NCBI GenBank assembly: GCA_027067015.1
Contig: JAMOMS010000137.1
Span: forward strand, 1-12,047
Length of the DNA stretch: 12,047 bases
Direction: 5' to 3'
Source: Campylobacterales bacterium
Lineage (GTDB): Bacteria; Campylobacterota; Campylobacteria; Campylobacterales; Hydrogenimonadaceae
The position numbers and the translations under genes are program-made. Under the pieces are notes generated by a model. The model had not been told where the DNA came from, did not search any database, and saw only the letters and a program-made list of their open reading frames with translations. Each line of letters begins with the position of its first letter. Position 1 is the stretch's first letter. Shown piece after piece: positions 1 to 8,131 of the stretch.

Positions 1-288
1 CGGGATGTTTTGATTGACTCGTTCGCGAAGGCGGGCTGGAAGATTGAAAAACCCACCGCCAGTATGTTTGTCTGGGCCCGCCTGCCCAAAGAGGCCCTGC
101 ACTTAGGAAGCCTGGAGTTTTCCAAAAAGCTCTTGACCGAAGCCAAGGTGGCGGTAAGCCCCGGTATCGGCTTTGGCGAGTACGGTGATCAGTATGTCCG
201 CATCGCGTTGATCGAGAACGAAAAGCGGATCCGCCAGGCGGCGCGTAACATCAAGAAGTACCTCAAAAGCCTCAAAGAAAATCAATAA
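1..288 (+). CDS. PLP-dependent aminotransferase (AlaC/LL-diaminopimelate aminotransferase-like), C-terminal part
   Basis: The reading frame is open from the first base of the window and ends at TAA 286-288, so only about 95 C-terminal residues are visible and the start lies upstream. The visible segment carries the C-terminal small-domain features of class I/II aminotransferases. These are a [11 protein letters not shown] stretch, then [20 protein letters not shown] with the conserved substrate-carboxylate Arg, then the ending [20 protein letters not shown]. This tail resembles E. coli AlaC and the Campylobacter Cj0150c family, often annotated as LL-diaminopimelate aminotransferase. The PLP lysine lies outside the window. 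Position immediately upstream of hom fits aspartate-family amino acid metabolism and matches C. jejuni gene order. Whether the substrate is alanine, aspartate or LL-diaminopimelate cannot be decided from this fragment. Confidence 0.85.
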   Translation, partial: RDVLIDSFAKAGWKIEKPTASMFVWARLPKEALHLGSLEFSKKLLTEAKVAVSPGIGFGEYGDQYVRIALIENEKRIRQAARNIKKYLKSLKENQ

Positions 289-312
289 AAGGGAACGCAG
301 TGACCTTCCATA

Positions 313-343
313 ACTTTTCACTTTTTACTATTCACTTTTCACT
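313..343. repeat. Short 7-nt tandem repeat (ACTTTTC-like), about four units
   Basis: The 79-bp gap between the aminotransferase and hom contains a run with a strict 7-nt period: ACTTTTC (313-319), ACTTTTT (320-326), ACTATTC (327-333), ACTTTTC (334-340), then a decaying unit from 341. The purpose is unknown. The array lies just upstream of the hom ribosome binding site and could vary in unit number between strains. The rest of this gap shows no clear TATAAT box, so hom may be read through from the aminotransferase gene. Confidence 0.6.
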
Positions 344-367
344 CGACCATATCCAAAGGGTTTTCCT

Positions 368-1630
368 ATGATTAAAGTCGGCATCATCGGCGTCGGAACG
401 GTCGGCGAGAGCGTGGCCGAGATTTTGCAAAAAAATCGGGACATCATCTCCGCCAGGGCGGGGAAGGAGATTGTGGTCAAAAAAGGGGTGGTGCGAAATC
501 TTTCCAAAAAGCGTGGCGTAAGTATTCCCCTGACAGACAACCCCGATGAGGTGCTCGACGATCCCGAAATCGACGTGGTGGTAGAGTTGATGGGCGGCGT
601 GGAAGAGCCCTACGCCGTGGTAAAAAAAGCCCTGCAAAACGGCAAGGCGGTGGTGACCGCCAACAAGGCCCTGTTGGCCTATCACCGCTATGAGTTGGAA
701 CAGTTGGCCGGGGAGCTCCCTTTTGAGTACGAAGCGAGCGTGGCCGGGGGGATTCCTATTATCAAAGCGCTCAGGGAGGGGCTTAGCGCCAACCACATCG
801 AGCGCATTGAGGGGATCATCAACGGCACCGCCAACTACATTCTGACCAAGATGATGCATGAAGGCGCCGATTTTGACGCGGTGCTCAAAGAGGCCCAGGA
901 GCTGGGGTACGCCGAGGCCGATCCCACCTTTGACATCGGCGGGTTTGACGCGGCGCATAAACTGTTGATTCTGGCTTCCATCGCCTACGGCATTGACGCC
1001 AAGCCCGAGGATATTCTGATCGAGGGGATCGAGAAGATCACCCAGGATGACATCGCCTTTGCCAAAGAGTTCGGCTATACCGTCAAACTGCTGGGCATCG
1101 CAAAAAAATCGGGCGAGGAGGTGGAGCTAAGAGTACATCCGACGCTGGTGCCGCGCGATCGGATGATCGCCAAGGTTGACGGCGTCATGAATGGCGTAAG
1201 CGTCGTGGGCGACAAAGTGGGCGAGACCATGTATTACGGCCCGGGTGCCGGCGGCGACGCCACGGCCAGCGCCGTCATTTCCGACATCATCGCCATTGCC
1301 CGTAGCGGCAAAAGCTCCCCGATGCTGGGATTTAAACGCCCGCTTGAGGAGGGACTGCGTCTGGCGGACAAAGCGTCGATAACCACCCACTACTACCTGC
1401 GTCTCAAAGTGGCTGACAGACCCGGTGTGTTGGCGGCGGTGGCCGATAGGATGGGTCAGGAAGGCATTTCGATCGAAACCATGCTTCAGCGCCCCGTGGA
1501 CAACGAGGCGGCCACCCTGCTCTTGGCCACCCACGCCTGCCGGGAGTCGGCGATGCAAAGGGCGCTTGAGGGTTTGCGTAATCTTGAGGCGGTGCGGGAA
1601 GAGCCGGTGATGATCCGCATCGAGAGATAG
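368..1630 (+). CDS. hom: Homoserine dehydrogenase with C-terminal ACT domain
   Basis: Catalyses the NAD(P)H-dependent reduction of aspartate semialdehyde to homoserine, the branch leading to threonine and methionine; a cytosolic enzyme. The 420-residue protein has an N-terminal Rossmann fold with GIIGVGTVGESV at residues 5-16. The catalytic domain has VTANKALLA with Lys100, SVAGGIPIIKALREG, GIINGTANYILTKM and the family signature AEADPTFDIGGFDAAHK, where Asp194 and Lys198 are the expected catalytic pair. YYGPGAGGDATASAV follows at about 289. An ACT domain spans about residues 342-418 (LRLKVADRPGVLAAVADRMG), the usual site of threonine feedback inhibition. The length is normal for the monofunctional ACT-containing type. 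ATG at 368 is preceded by AAAGGG at 355-360. It lies 79 bp after the aminotransferase gene, the same order as in Campylobacter. Confidence 0.96.
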   Translation: MIKVGIIGVGTVGESVAEILQKNRDIISARAGKEIVVKKGVVRNLSKKRGVSIPLTDNPDEVLDDPEIDVVVELMGGVEEPYAVVKKALQNGKAVVTANKALLAYHRYELEQLAGELPFEYEASVAGGIPIIKALREGLSANHIERIEGIINGTANYILTKMMHEGADFDAVLKEAQELGYAEADPTFDIGGFDAAHKLLILASIAYGIDAKPEDILIEGIEKITQDDIAFAKEFGYTVKLLGIAKKSGEEVELRVHPTLVPRDRMIAKVDGVMNGVSVVGDKVGETMYYGPGAGGDATASAVISDIIAIARSGKSSPMLGFKRPLEEGLRLADKASITTHYYLRLKVADRPGVLAAVADRMGQEGISIETMLQRPVDNEAATLLLATHACRESAMQRALEGLRNLEAVREEPVMIRIER

Positions 1631-1653
1631 CGCCCTCTTACATCATAAAACGG

Positions 1654-1680
1654 CGTGGTCGGCTGAAAAATCCGATCACG
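1654..1680. terminator. Hairpin downstream of hom, possible terminator
   Basis: A 9-bp stem pairs CGTGGTCGG (1654-1662) with CCGATCACG (1672-1680), with one G-U pair and a 9-nt A-rich loop. It begins 24 bp after the hom stop codon. No T-run follows on the plus strand, so it is not a textbook intrinsic terminator in that direction. It may act as a 3'-end stabiliser or a weak terminator separating hom from the following gene. Confidence 0.4.
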
Positions 1681-1715
1681 TTGGTCGCTTCAGGAAAAAC
1701 CTTTCCATTTTCTTT

Positions 1716-1721
1716 TATAAT
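1716..1721 (+). promoter_or_regulatory. Predicted -10 box (TATAAT) for the fdhF-like gene
   Basis: A perfect TATAAT lies 34 bp upstream of the ATG at 1755, with T-rich sequence before it and no recognisable -35 element. This fits Campylobacterota sigma70 promoters, where the -10 box and upstream AT periodicity matter more than a -35 hexamer. The start of transcription would fall near 1728. A GGAG at 1745-1748 provides the ribosome binding site. Confidence 0.6.
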
Positions 1722-1754
1722 CTTTTAACTATTGCCAAACTCCCGGAGCCTGCC

Positions 1755-3833
1755 ATGTCACATACCAAAGAGATCGAAAGTGTCTGTACCTACTGCGGTG
1801 TCGGTTGCGATATTGTCGCCCAGGTGGACGAGTCTTGCAATACCGTGCTTAAAATCGGCGCCGACAAGGACGGTTATGTCAGCCAGGGGAAGCTGTGTGT
1901 CAAGGGCAAGTACGGGTTTGACTTTTTACATGACGACGCGCGCCTTAAAGCGCCCCGTATCGCCCGGCGTTTTCTGGAGCGCAATCCGCGCATCGCCCGG
2001 GAACTGGAGGGTCGGTTACGCCCGCTGGACGGGGCGTGGTTTGAGACCGACCTTTCTGCGGCCGTCAAAGCGGCGGCCCTGAAGCTTAAAGAGATCACCG
2101 CGCAATACGGACAAGAGAGCTTTTGCGCCGTGGGCGGGGCCAGGAGTAACTGCGAAAGCGCCTATCTACTGCAAAAGTTTACCCGGCAGGTGATGGGCTC
2201 ACCCCATATAGATTGTTGCGCCAGGGTCTGCCACGCCCCCAGCCTCAGGGGTATGCGTGAGACCATCGGTGAGGGGGCGGCTACCAACCCCTACAATGAC
2301 ATCTACGAGGCCGAGTTTATTCTCATTATCGGTTCCAACACAACTGAGGCCCACCCCATTGTGGCCAACCGCATCATCGACGCGGCCAGACTGCACGATA
2401 ACGTGGCCGTCATTGACGTGCGCGAGATCAAGATGATGAAGTACGCCAAGCACAAGGCGGTAATTCCTTTTGAGGCCAATTTGCTGGTGCTTAATATGAT
2501 GGCCCGGGTGATTTTGGAGGAGGAGCTTTATAACGAGAAGTTTGTCAAAAACCGGACCACGGGTTTTGAGGCTTACCGCGAGGCGATTTTGAACGACCCC
2601 TACGCCGATCCGCTCTTTTTCAAACGGATTCCGGGATATGAATATCTGGCGACCAAAATTCCCGTCATCGCCCGGGAATACGCGCTGAAAAAATCGATGA
2701 TCTTCTGGGGACTTGGCGTTACCGAACATATCGACGGCAGTTACGCCGTGATGGCGATTACCCACCTGGCGCTTTTGACCGGCAACATCGGCAAGAGCGG
2801 CGCGGGACTCATGCCTCTGCGTGGCCAGAACAACGTGCAGGGGGCCTGCGACATGGGGTGTCTGCCCTATTACGCGCCCGATTATCAAAAGCCCGAAAAG
2901 ATAGGGATGATGACCCCGCAGTTGATTGAGGGAATGCTGGATGGAAAGATCAAGGCGCTATTGAATATGGGAGAGGATATCGCCCATATCCATCCCAATC
3001 AGAACAAGATTGACAAGGCGCTTGAGAAGTTGGAATTTTTGATGGTGCAAGAGCTTTTTATGACCGAGATCGCCCAAAAAGCCGACATCGTGATCGGGGT
3101 GAAGTCGGCCTATGAGAAAGAGGGGGTCTATGTCAACGCCATGCGGCGGCTCCACCTCTCCCAGCCGCTGACACACAGCGATCTGCCTGATGACTGGGAG
3201 GTGCTTCAGCGTCTTGCGAACGCCCTGGAGGGCGGTTTTGCCTACGAAAGCGGCGAAGCGGTCTGGAACGAGGTGCGCGAGGTGGCCAACCGGCGATTCA
3301 GCGGCGCCAGCTATTTGCGATTGCGCCGACACCGCAAGCGGGGCCTGCAGTGGCCCGTGTATATTGAGGATACCCCGGTTTTGCACCTGCTGGACTTTCG
3401 TACCGAAGACGGGTTGGGGCGTTATAGCTACCATCAGTACGAACTACGGGGACAGGTGAAAGAGCTGGTAGAAAAGGGAGAGATCGGCAACGGGTTTTAT
3501 CTTACAACGGGCCGTGCACTGCCCCACTACAACAACGCCGCCCAGACCCAATGCAGTCAAAAACTCAACCGCCGCTACGACGAGGAGGTTCTGCTGGCAA
3601 GCGAGGCCGACCGGGCGCGTTTACCGGAAAGCGAGTATGTGGTGCTTCAAAGCCGGTACGGCCGAAGCGCGCCGTTGCGGGTGAAATTTACCGAAAAGAT
3701 GCGCCCCGGTACCCTCTTTACTACCTTCCACCACGCCCAAAGCCGTATCAACTACCTCTTTGGGGACGAATCGGACGCTTTGGTGAAAACCGCGGCGTTC
3801 AAATCCGTTCATGTGGAGGTTTTGCCCGCGTGA
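1755..3833 (+). CDS. Stand-alone FdhF-type molybdopterin oxidoreductase (putative cytoplasmic formate dehydrogenase)
   Basis: A 692-residue member of the DMSO reductase family, most like E. coli formate dehydrogenase H (715 aa). The N-terminus has a [4Fe-4S] motif with Cys11, Cys14, Cys18 and Cys48, followed by Lys50, equivalent to the electron-path lysine of FdhF. DCCARVCHAPS places the Mo ligand at Cys159 with His160. E. coli has selenocysteine there; here the codon is TGC, so no selenium is needed. LRGQNNVQGACDMG (355-368) holds the conserved active-site Arg356. A C-terminal molybdopterin dinucleotide-binding domain starts near TTGRALPHYN (584-593). No twin-arginine signal is present, so it should be cytosolic. 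Expected chemistry is formate/CO2 interconversion. No Fe-S electron-transfer subunit, FdhD or cofactor gene is adjacent, so its redox partner is unknown. The late motif reads GVYVNAMRRLHLSQ where GTFTN-x-ER-x-Q is usual, so it is a divergent member and the substrate is not certain. Its stop overlaps the yraN start. Confidence 0.85.
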   Translation: MSHTKEIESVCTYCGVGCDIVAQVDESCNTVLKIGADKDGYVSQGKLCVKGKYGFDFLHDDARLKAPRIARRFLERNPRIARELEGRLRPLDGAWFETDLSAAVKAAALKLKEITAQYGQESFCAVGGARSNCESAYLLQKFTRQVMGSPHIDCCARVCHAPSLRGMRETIGEGAATNPYNDIYEAEFILIIGSNTTEAHPIVANRIIDAARLHDNVAVIDVREIKMMKYAKHKAVIPFEANLLVLNMMARVILEEELYNEKFVKNRTTGFEAYREAILNDPYADPLFFKRIPGYEYLATKIPVIAREYALKKSMIFWGLGVTEHIDGSYAVMAITHLALLTGNIGKSGAGLMPLRGQNNVQGACDMGCLPYYAPDYQKPEKIGMMTPQLIEGMLDGKIKALLNMGEDIAHIHPNQNKIDKALEKLEFLMVQELFMTEIAQKADIVIGVKSAYEKEGVYVNAMRRLHLSQPLTHSDLPDDWEVLQRLANALEGGFAYESGEAVWNEVREVANRRFSGASYLRLRRHRKRGLQWPVYIEDTPVLHLLDFRTEDGLGRYSYHQYELRGQVKELVEKGEIGNGFYLTTGRALPHYNNAAQTQCSQKLNRRYDEEVLLASEADRARLPESEYVVLQSRYGRSAPLRVKFTEKMRPGTLFTTFHHAQSRINYLFGDESDALVKTAAFKSVHVEVLPA

Positions 3834-4156
3834 GTCGCGCCAAGGGGAACGTCGCCGAAGAGAAGGCCTGCGCTTTTTTGCGGGCCAACGGGTGTGAGAT
3901 CGTGGCGCGTAATGTCTATTTCAAAGGGGGCGAGATTGATATTATCGCCCAAAAGAACGGGGTGGTCCATTTTGTGGAAGTCAAAAGCGGCAGGGGGTTT
4001 GAGCCGGTTTATAACCTTACCCCCGCCAAACTGCGTCGGATTGTCAGGGGCGCAGAGCTTTGGATGGCGCAAAACCGCTTTGACAGCCCCTGGCAGATCG
4101 ACGCGTTGATCGTCAGGGACGGAGTGTGTGAGTGGCTGGAAAATGTCACGATTTAA
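3830..4156 (+). CDS. YraN/UPF0102 family predicted nuclease
   Basis: A 108-residue protein of the UPF0102 (YraN) family, a small PD-(D/E)XK-type endonuclease fold whose physiological role is not settled. Visible family marks are GNVAEEKACAFLRANGCEIVA near the N-terminus, then GGEIDIIA (Glu35, Asp37) and FVEVKSG (Glu50, Lys52), which form the nuclease-like metal site, and NLTPAKLRRIVRGAELW in the C-terminal half. The frame stays open far upstream, but the family begins at about this point. The chosen start is GTG 3830, which overlaps the preceding TGA as GTGA. GGAGG at 3815-3819 precedes it by 10 nt. It is therefore translationally coupled to the fdhF-like gene. In C. jejuni and H. pylori the orthologue sits directly between hom and trxA. 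Confidence 0.88.
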   Translation: MSRAKGNVAEEKACAFLRANGCEIVARNVYFKGGEIDIIAQKNGVVHFVEVKSGRGFEPVYNLTPAKLRRIVRGAELWMAQNRFDSPWQIDALIVRDGVCEWLENVTI

Positions 4157-4191
4157 TCATTCGGGCCAAAAATTTTTAAAGCATTAACCGC

Positions 4192-4197
4192 TATAAT
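4192..4197 (+). promoter_or_regulatory. Predicted -10 box (TATAAT) for the trxA operon
   Basis: A perfect TATAAT in the 73-bp gap between yraN and trxA, preceded by A/T-rich runs and no clear -35 hexamer. Transcription would start near 4204, leaving a short leader with AAGGAG at 4217-4222, 7 nt before the trxA ATG. It probably drives trxA through purF. Confidence 0.65.
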
Positions 4198-4229
4198 CTA
4201 CACCATGAAATTTTTTAAGGAGCACAAAA

Positions 4230-4550
4230 ATGGGCAAATATGTTGAGCTTAATAGCGGCAATTTTGAAGAGACGGTCAAAGAGGGTGTGACCCTGGTAGA
4301 CTTCTGGGCGCCCTGGTGCGGGCCCTGCCGGATGATCGCGCCGGTGATTGAGGAGCTGGCCGAGGATTATGAAGGCAAAGCCACCATCGCCAAAGTCAAC
4401 ACCGACGAGGAGCAGGAATTGGCGGTAAAATTCGGTATCCGCTCCATTCCCACCATTCTCTTCTTCAAAGACGGTGAAGTGGTCGATCAGATGGTCGGCG
4501 CCGCCTCCAAGCAGGCGTTTGCCGAAAAACTTGACGCGTTGATCGGCTAA
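4230..4550 (+). CDS. trxA: Thioredoxin 1
   Basis: A 106-residue cytosolic thioredoxin that reduces protein disulfides and is itself recycled by thioredoxin reductase, encoded two genes downstream. The active site WCGPC is present with Cys30 and Cys33, preceded by VDFWAP. The cis-proline loop reads RSIPT (Pro74), and VNTDEEQELAVKFGI is the usual segment before it. Length and architecture are standard, with no signal peptide. The ATG at 4230 follows AAGGAG by 7 nt. The synteny yraN - trxA - trxB is shared with Campylobacter and Helicobacter, although here one extra gene lies between trxA and trxB. Confidence 0.97.
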   Translation: MGKYVELNSGNFEETVKEGVTLVDFWAPWCGPCRMIAPVIEELAEDYEGKATIAKVNTDEEQELAVKFGIRSIPTILFFKDGEVVDQMVGAASKQAFAEKLDALIG

Positions 4551-4559
4551 CCTCTTTTT

Positions 4560-5020
4560 ATGGCTGTCGGCGCCCGGAAGGGGCCCTTCTCCTTCACCTA
4601 TGTCTTCGCCTCCTTTTTCGGGGCGGCGATGGTCGCCGGCGCTTTTGCCTACTATAACTACAAATTCTCCCAATACCGGTTTATCGACTTCAAAGAGACG
4701 ATACTCTATACTAAAAAAGATATTTTCCAGCCTGTGGATGAGCGCTATATTGTCGTGGTCTACAGTTCGCATATGGGAGAGATCGGCAAGGCGCTTGGGG
4801 CGTTGGCCTCAAAAGAGCGGGTATTGGCGATAGACCTTTATCAGAAACGGCGAGAGAGCGATAAAAGGGTGATCTACCTGACGGCGGGTACCAATACGCT
4901 GTTAAAGATCATTCACCGTTTTCATATCCGGGAGGTTCCCTCTTACTTCCTGATAAAAAGACAAAACGACAAAGGCCTGTACAAACAGGATAGCAAGATC
5001 TACCTATTGGAGGTGCAATG

Positions 5021-5021
<1 letters not shown>
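4560..5021 (+). CDS. Cysteine-free membrane-anchored protein, possible thioredoxin-fold domain
   Basis: A 153-residue protein not assigned to a named family. One predicted membrane segment (about residues 12-32, rich in F, A, G) follows a short basic N-terminus, so the rest probably lies in the periplasm. The soluble part suggests a thioredoxin fold: a beta strand [17 protein letters not shown] (from 63) where thioredoxins have the CxxC turn, and [11 protein letters not shown] (123-133) resembling the cis-proline strand. SSHM occupies the place of CxxC, and the whole protein has no cysteine, so it cannot act as a dithiol oxidoreductase. It starts 9 nt after trxA, with no obvious Shine-Dalgarno, and its TGA overlaps the trxB start region. 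It is therefore co-transcribed with trxA and trxB. A chaperone-like or scaffolding role is conceivable but only inferred; the fold call is tentative. Confidence 0.75.
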
Positions 5022-5959
<938 letters not shown>

Positions 5960-5969
5960 GGAAGTAAAG

Positions 5970-6737
5970 ATGCTAAGAGTCGGAGTCTACGGCGCCAACG
6001 GTCGGGTTGGCAAACTGCTGGTGAAAAACCTTACCGAAGATCCCGCCACCGAGGTAGCGGCATTGTGTGAAAAGGGAGGTATTGACTACCATGCCCCCCA
6101 AGGATGCGTAGTCACCAATGACGCGAAAATCTTTCTGGACAGCTGTGAGGCGGCCATTGACTTTACGGTACCCGGGGCGACCGAAGCGCTTTTAAAAGCG
6201 GCACTGGAGCGTCCCCGCCCGCTGGTCATCGGCACCACGGGTTTAAGCGCGGAGCAAACGGCACTGCTGAACGAGGCGAGCCGAAAGATGCCGATTCTGT
6301 ATGCCACCAATATGTCCGCCGGTATTGCCCTGCTTAAAAAGCTGGTGCAGATGACGGCCCAGAAACTGGCCGATTTTGATATCGAGATTGTCGAACAGCA
6401 CCATCGCTACAAAAAAGACGCCCCCAGCGGCACGGCCCTGACGCTGGCCGAGTTTGCCGCCAAAGGGCGGGGCTGGGATCTTGACGCGGTGCGTGTGAGC
6501 GGTCGGGACGGCATGACGGGGGAACGTAAAAAAGAGGAGATCGGCGTCCTGGCGGTGCGGGGCGGCGACGTGGTGGGCCGCCATACGGTCGGCTTCTACA
6601 ACGACGGCGAATTTTTGGAGCTTAATCACACCGCCACCAGTCGGGAGACCTTCTCCAAGGGGGCGGTGCGGGCCGTGAAGTGGCTGGTTGATCAACCGGC
6701 GGGACTGTATGATATTAGCGATTGCCTGGGGTTGTAA
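5970..6737 (+). CDS. dapB: 4-hydroxy-tetrahydrodipicolinate reductase
   Basis: NAD(P)H-dependent reduction of hydroxytetrahydrodipicolinate in the diaminopimelate/lysine pathway, which supplies lysine and peptidoglycan precursors; cytosolic. The 255-residue protein has the dinucleotide-binding loop VYGANGRVGK (6-15), IGTTGLS (87-93), YATNMSAG (111-118) and the family signature EIVEQHHRYKKDAPSGTA (139-156), with the catalytic His/Lys pair. RHTVGFY and LELNHTATSRETF complete the C-terminal domain. The ATG at 5970 follows AAGGA (5958-5962), which overlaps the trxB stop. The frame is open further upstream inside trxB, but nothing there resembles the family. It follows trxB by 10 bp and is followed by purF after 5 bp. 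Confidence 0.95.
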   Translation: MLRVGVYGANGRVGKLLVKNLTEDPATEVAALCEKGGIDYHAPQGCVVTNDAKIFLDSCEAAIDFTVPGATEALLKAALERPRPLVIGTTGLSAEQTALLNEASRKMPILYATNMSAGIALLKKLVQMTAQKLADFDIEIVEQHHRYKKDAPSGTALTLAEFAAKGRGWDLDAVRVSGRDGMTGERKKEEIGVLAVRGGDVVGRHTVGFYNDGEFLELNHTATSRETFSKGAVRAVKWLVDQPAGLYDISDCLGL

Positions 6738-6742
6738 AACAC

Positions 6743-8092
6743 ATGGAACGACATCTGAACGAAAAGTGTGCGGTGGTTGGCGTCTTTAACGTCAAAGGGG
6801 CGGCGCAGATCGCCTATTTCGGGCTCTTTGCCCTGCAACATCGCGGCCAGGAGGCGGCGGGTATTTGTTCTAACAAAGAGGGCAAGTTTCACATGATCAA
6901 AGACCGGGGGCTGGTGACCCGGGTCTTTAGCGAAAAGAAGATCAAAAAGCTCAAGGGTGACATGGCCGTGGGCCATACCCGCTACTCCACCGCCGGGGAT
7001 GACTCCATTCTGGACGCCCAGCCGGTCTTTGCCCGCTACGATCTTGGCGAGATCGCCATTGTGCACAACGGCAACCTCACCAACGCCCAGGAGGTCAGAA
7101 AACAGCTCATTGACAAAGGGGCCATATTCCAGACCTTCATGGATACCGAAAACATGATCCACCTGATCGCCAAGAGCGAGAAGGAGAAGCTGATCGACCG
7201 GATTGTCGACGCTTTGCACAAAGTAGAGGGGGCTTACAGCTTTGTGATTCAGAGCCGTAGCAAGATGTTCGCCATCCGCGACCGCTTCGGCTTCCGTCCT
7301 CTCTCCCTTGCCAAACTCGGCGACGGCTATATGGTCGCCAGCGAAACCTGCGCGTTTGATCTGGTGGGCGCGGAGTTTATTCGTGACATCAAACCGGGTG
7401 AGATGGTGATTTTTGAAAAGGGCAAGGCGCCCCGTTCCATGCAGGTGTTTGAGCCCAATCCCCACAAATGTATTTTTGAGTATATCTACTTTGCCCGGCC
7501 CGATAGCGTGGTATTTGGCAAAAACGTCTACAGCCTTCGCAAGAAGATGGGCCGTGAGTTGGCCAAGGAACTGCCGGTAGAGGCCGACATGGTGGTGCCC
7601 GTGCCTGATAGCGGCGTGGCCGCGGCCCTGGGGTATTCGCAAGAAAGCGGCATACCGTTTGAGCTTGGCATCATGCGTAACCACTACGTGGGGCGTACCT
7701 TCATCGAGCCCACCCAGGAGCTGAGAAACCTGAAAGTCAAAATGAAGCTCAGCCCTATTCGGGAGGTGATCGAGGGCAAGCGCCTGATTGTTATTGACGA
7801 CTCCATCGTGCGCGGCACCACCAGCAAACAGATTGTCAGTATGCTTAAAGAAGCCGGCGCGGCGGAGGTGCATATGCGCATCTCTAGCCCGCCGACGACC
7901 GATCCCTGTTTTTACGGGGTGGATACGCCCGAAAAAGAGAAGCTCATCAGCGCCCGCATGAGCGTGGAGGAGATTCGCGACTACATCGGCGCCGACTCGC
8001 TGGCCTATATCTCTATTGAGGGCCTCATGCGTGCGGTGGGAGATGACCAGAACTACTGCAAAGCCTGCTTTGACGGACATTACGTAATTTAA
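6743..8092 (+). CDS. purF: Amidophosphoribosyltransferase (glutamine PRPP amidotransferase), Fe-S type
   Basis: First committed step of purine synthesis: PRPP plus glutamine give phosphoribosylamine. The 449-residue protein belongs to the Bacillus-type group. An 8-residue propeptide precedes the N-terminal nucleophile Cys9 (NEKCAVVGVF). The glutaminase domain has LQHRGQEAAGI, GHTRYST and VHNGNLTN. The phosphoribosyltransferase domain has VVPVPDSG and the PRPP loop VIDDSIVRGTTS (350-361). Four cysteines at 243, 389, 439 and 442 match the ligands of the [4Fe-4S] cluster that makes B. subtilis PurF oxygen-sensitive. The ATG at 6743 is chosen rather than an upstream TTG inside dapB because it gives the expected short propeptide. 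The gap to dapB is 5 bp with no strong Shine-Dalgarno, so coupling is likely. dapB and purF are also adjacent in C. jejuni. Confidence 0.96.
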   Translation: MERHLNEKCAVVGVFNVKGAAQIAYFGLFALQHRGQEAAGICSNKEGKFHMIKDRGLVTRVFSEKKIKKLKGDMAVGHTRYSTAGDDSILDAQPVFARYDLGEIAIVHNGNLTNAQEVRKQLIDKGAIFQTFMDTENMIHLIAKSEKEKLIDRIVDALHKVEGAYSFVIQSRSKMFAIRDRFGFRPLSLAKLGDGYMVASETCAFDLVGAEFIRDIKPGEMVIFEKGKAPRSMQVFEPNPHKCIFEYIYFARPDSVVFGKNVYSLRKKMGRELAKELPVEADMVVPVPDSGVAAALGYSQESGIPFELGIMRNHYVGRTFIEPTQELRNLKVKMKLSPIREVIEGKRLIVIDDSIVRGTTSKQIVSMLKEAGAAEVHMRISSPPTTDPCFYGVDTPEKEKLISARMSVEEIRDYIGADSLAYISIEGLMRAVGDDQNYCKACFDGHYVI

Positions 8093-8097
8093 ATAAC

Positions 8098-8130
8098 CGG
8101 CCCGCCTTACGCCCGTGCAACGGCGGGTTG
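8098..8130. terminator. GC-rich hairpin after purF, adjoining the next promoter
   Basis: CCCGCC (8101-8106) pairs with GGCGGG (8122-8127). G-U and C-G pairs extend the stem to 8098/8130, around a 15-nt loop. It starts 6 nt after the purF stop. No T-run follows on the plus strand; instead the TATAAT of the next gene begins 2 nt later. It may be a weak or Rho-assisted terminator, or a 3'-end stabiliser. Confidence 0.4.
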
Positions 8131-8131
8131 C

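Noticed and set aside
2220..2250. Possible selenocysteine codon at the Mo ligand of the fdhF-like gene
   Set aside because: The codon at the ligand position is TGC (Cys159), not TGA, so no selenocysteine insertion is needed.
3551..3829. N-terminal extension of YraN giving a 201-residue protein
   Set aside because: It is fully inside the fdhF-like gene, its composition is shadow-like, and a well-placed GTG with GGAGG exists at the family's normal N-terminus.
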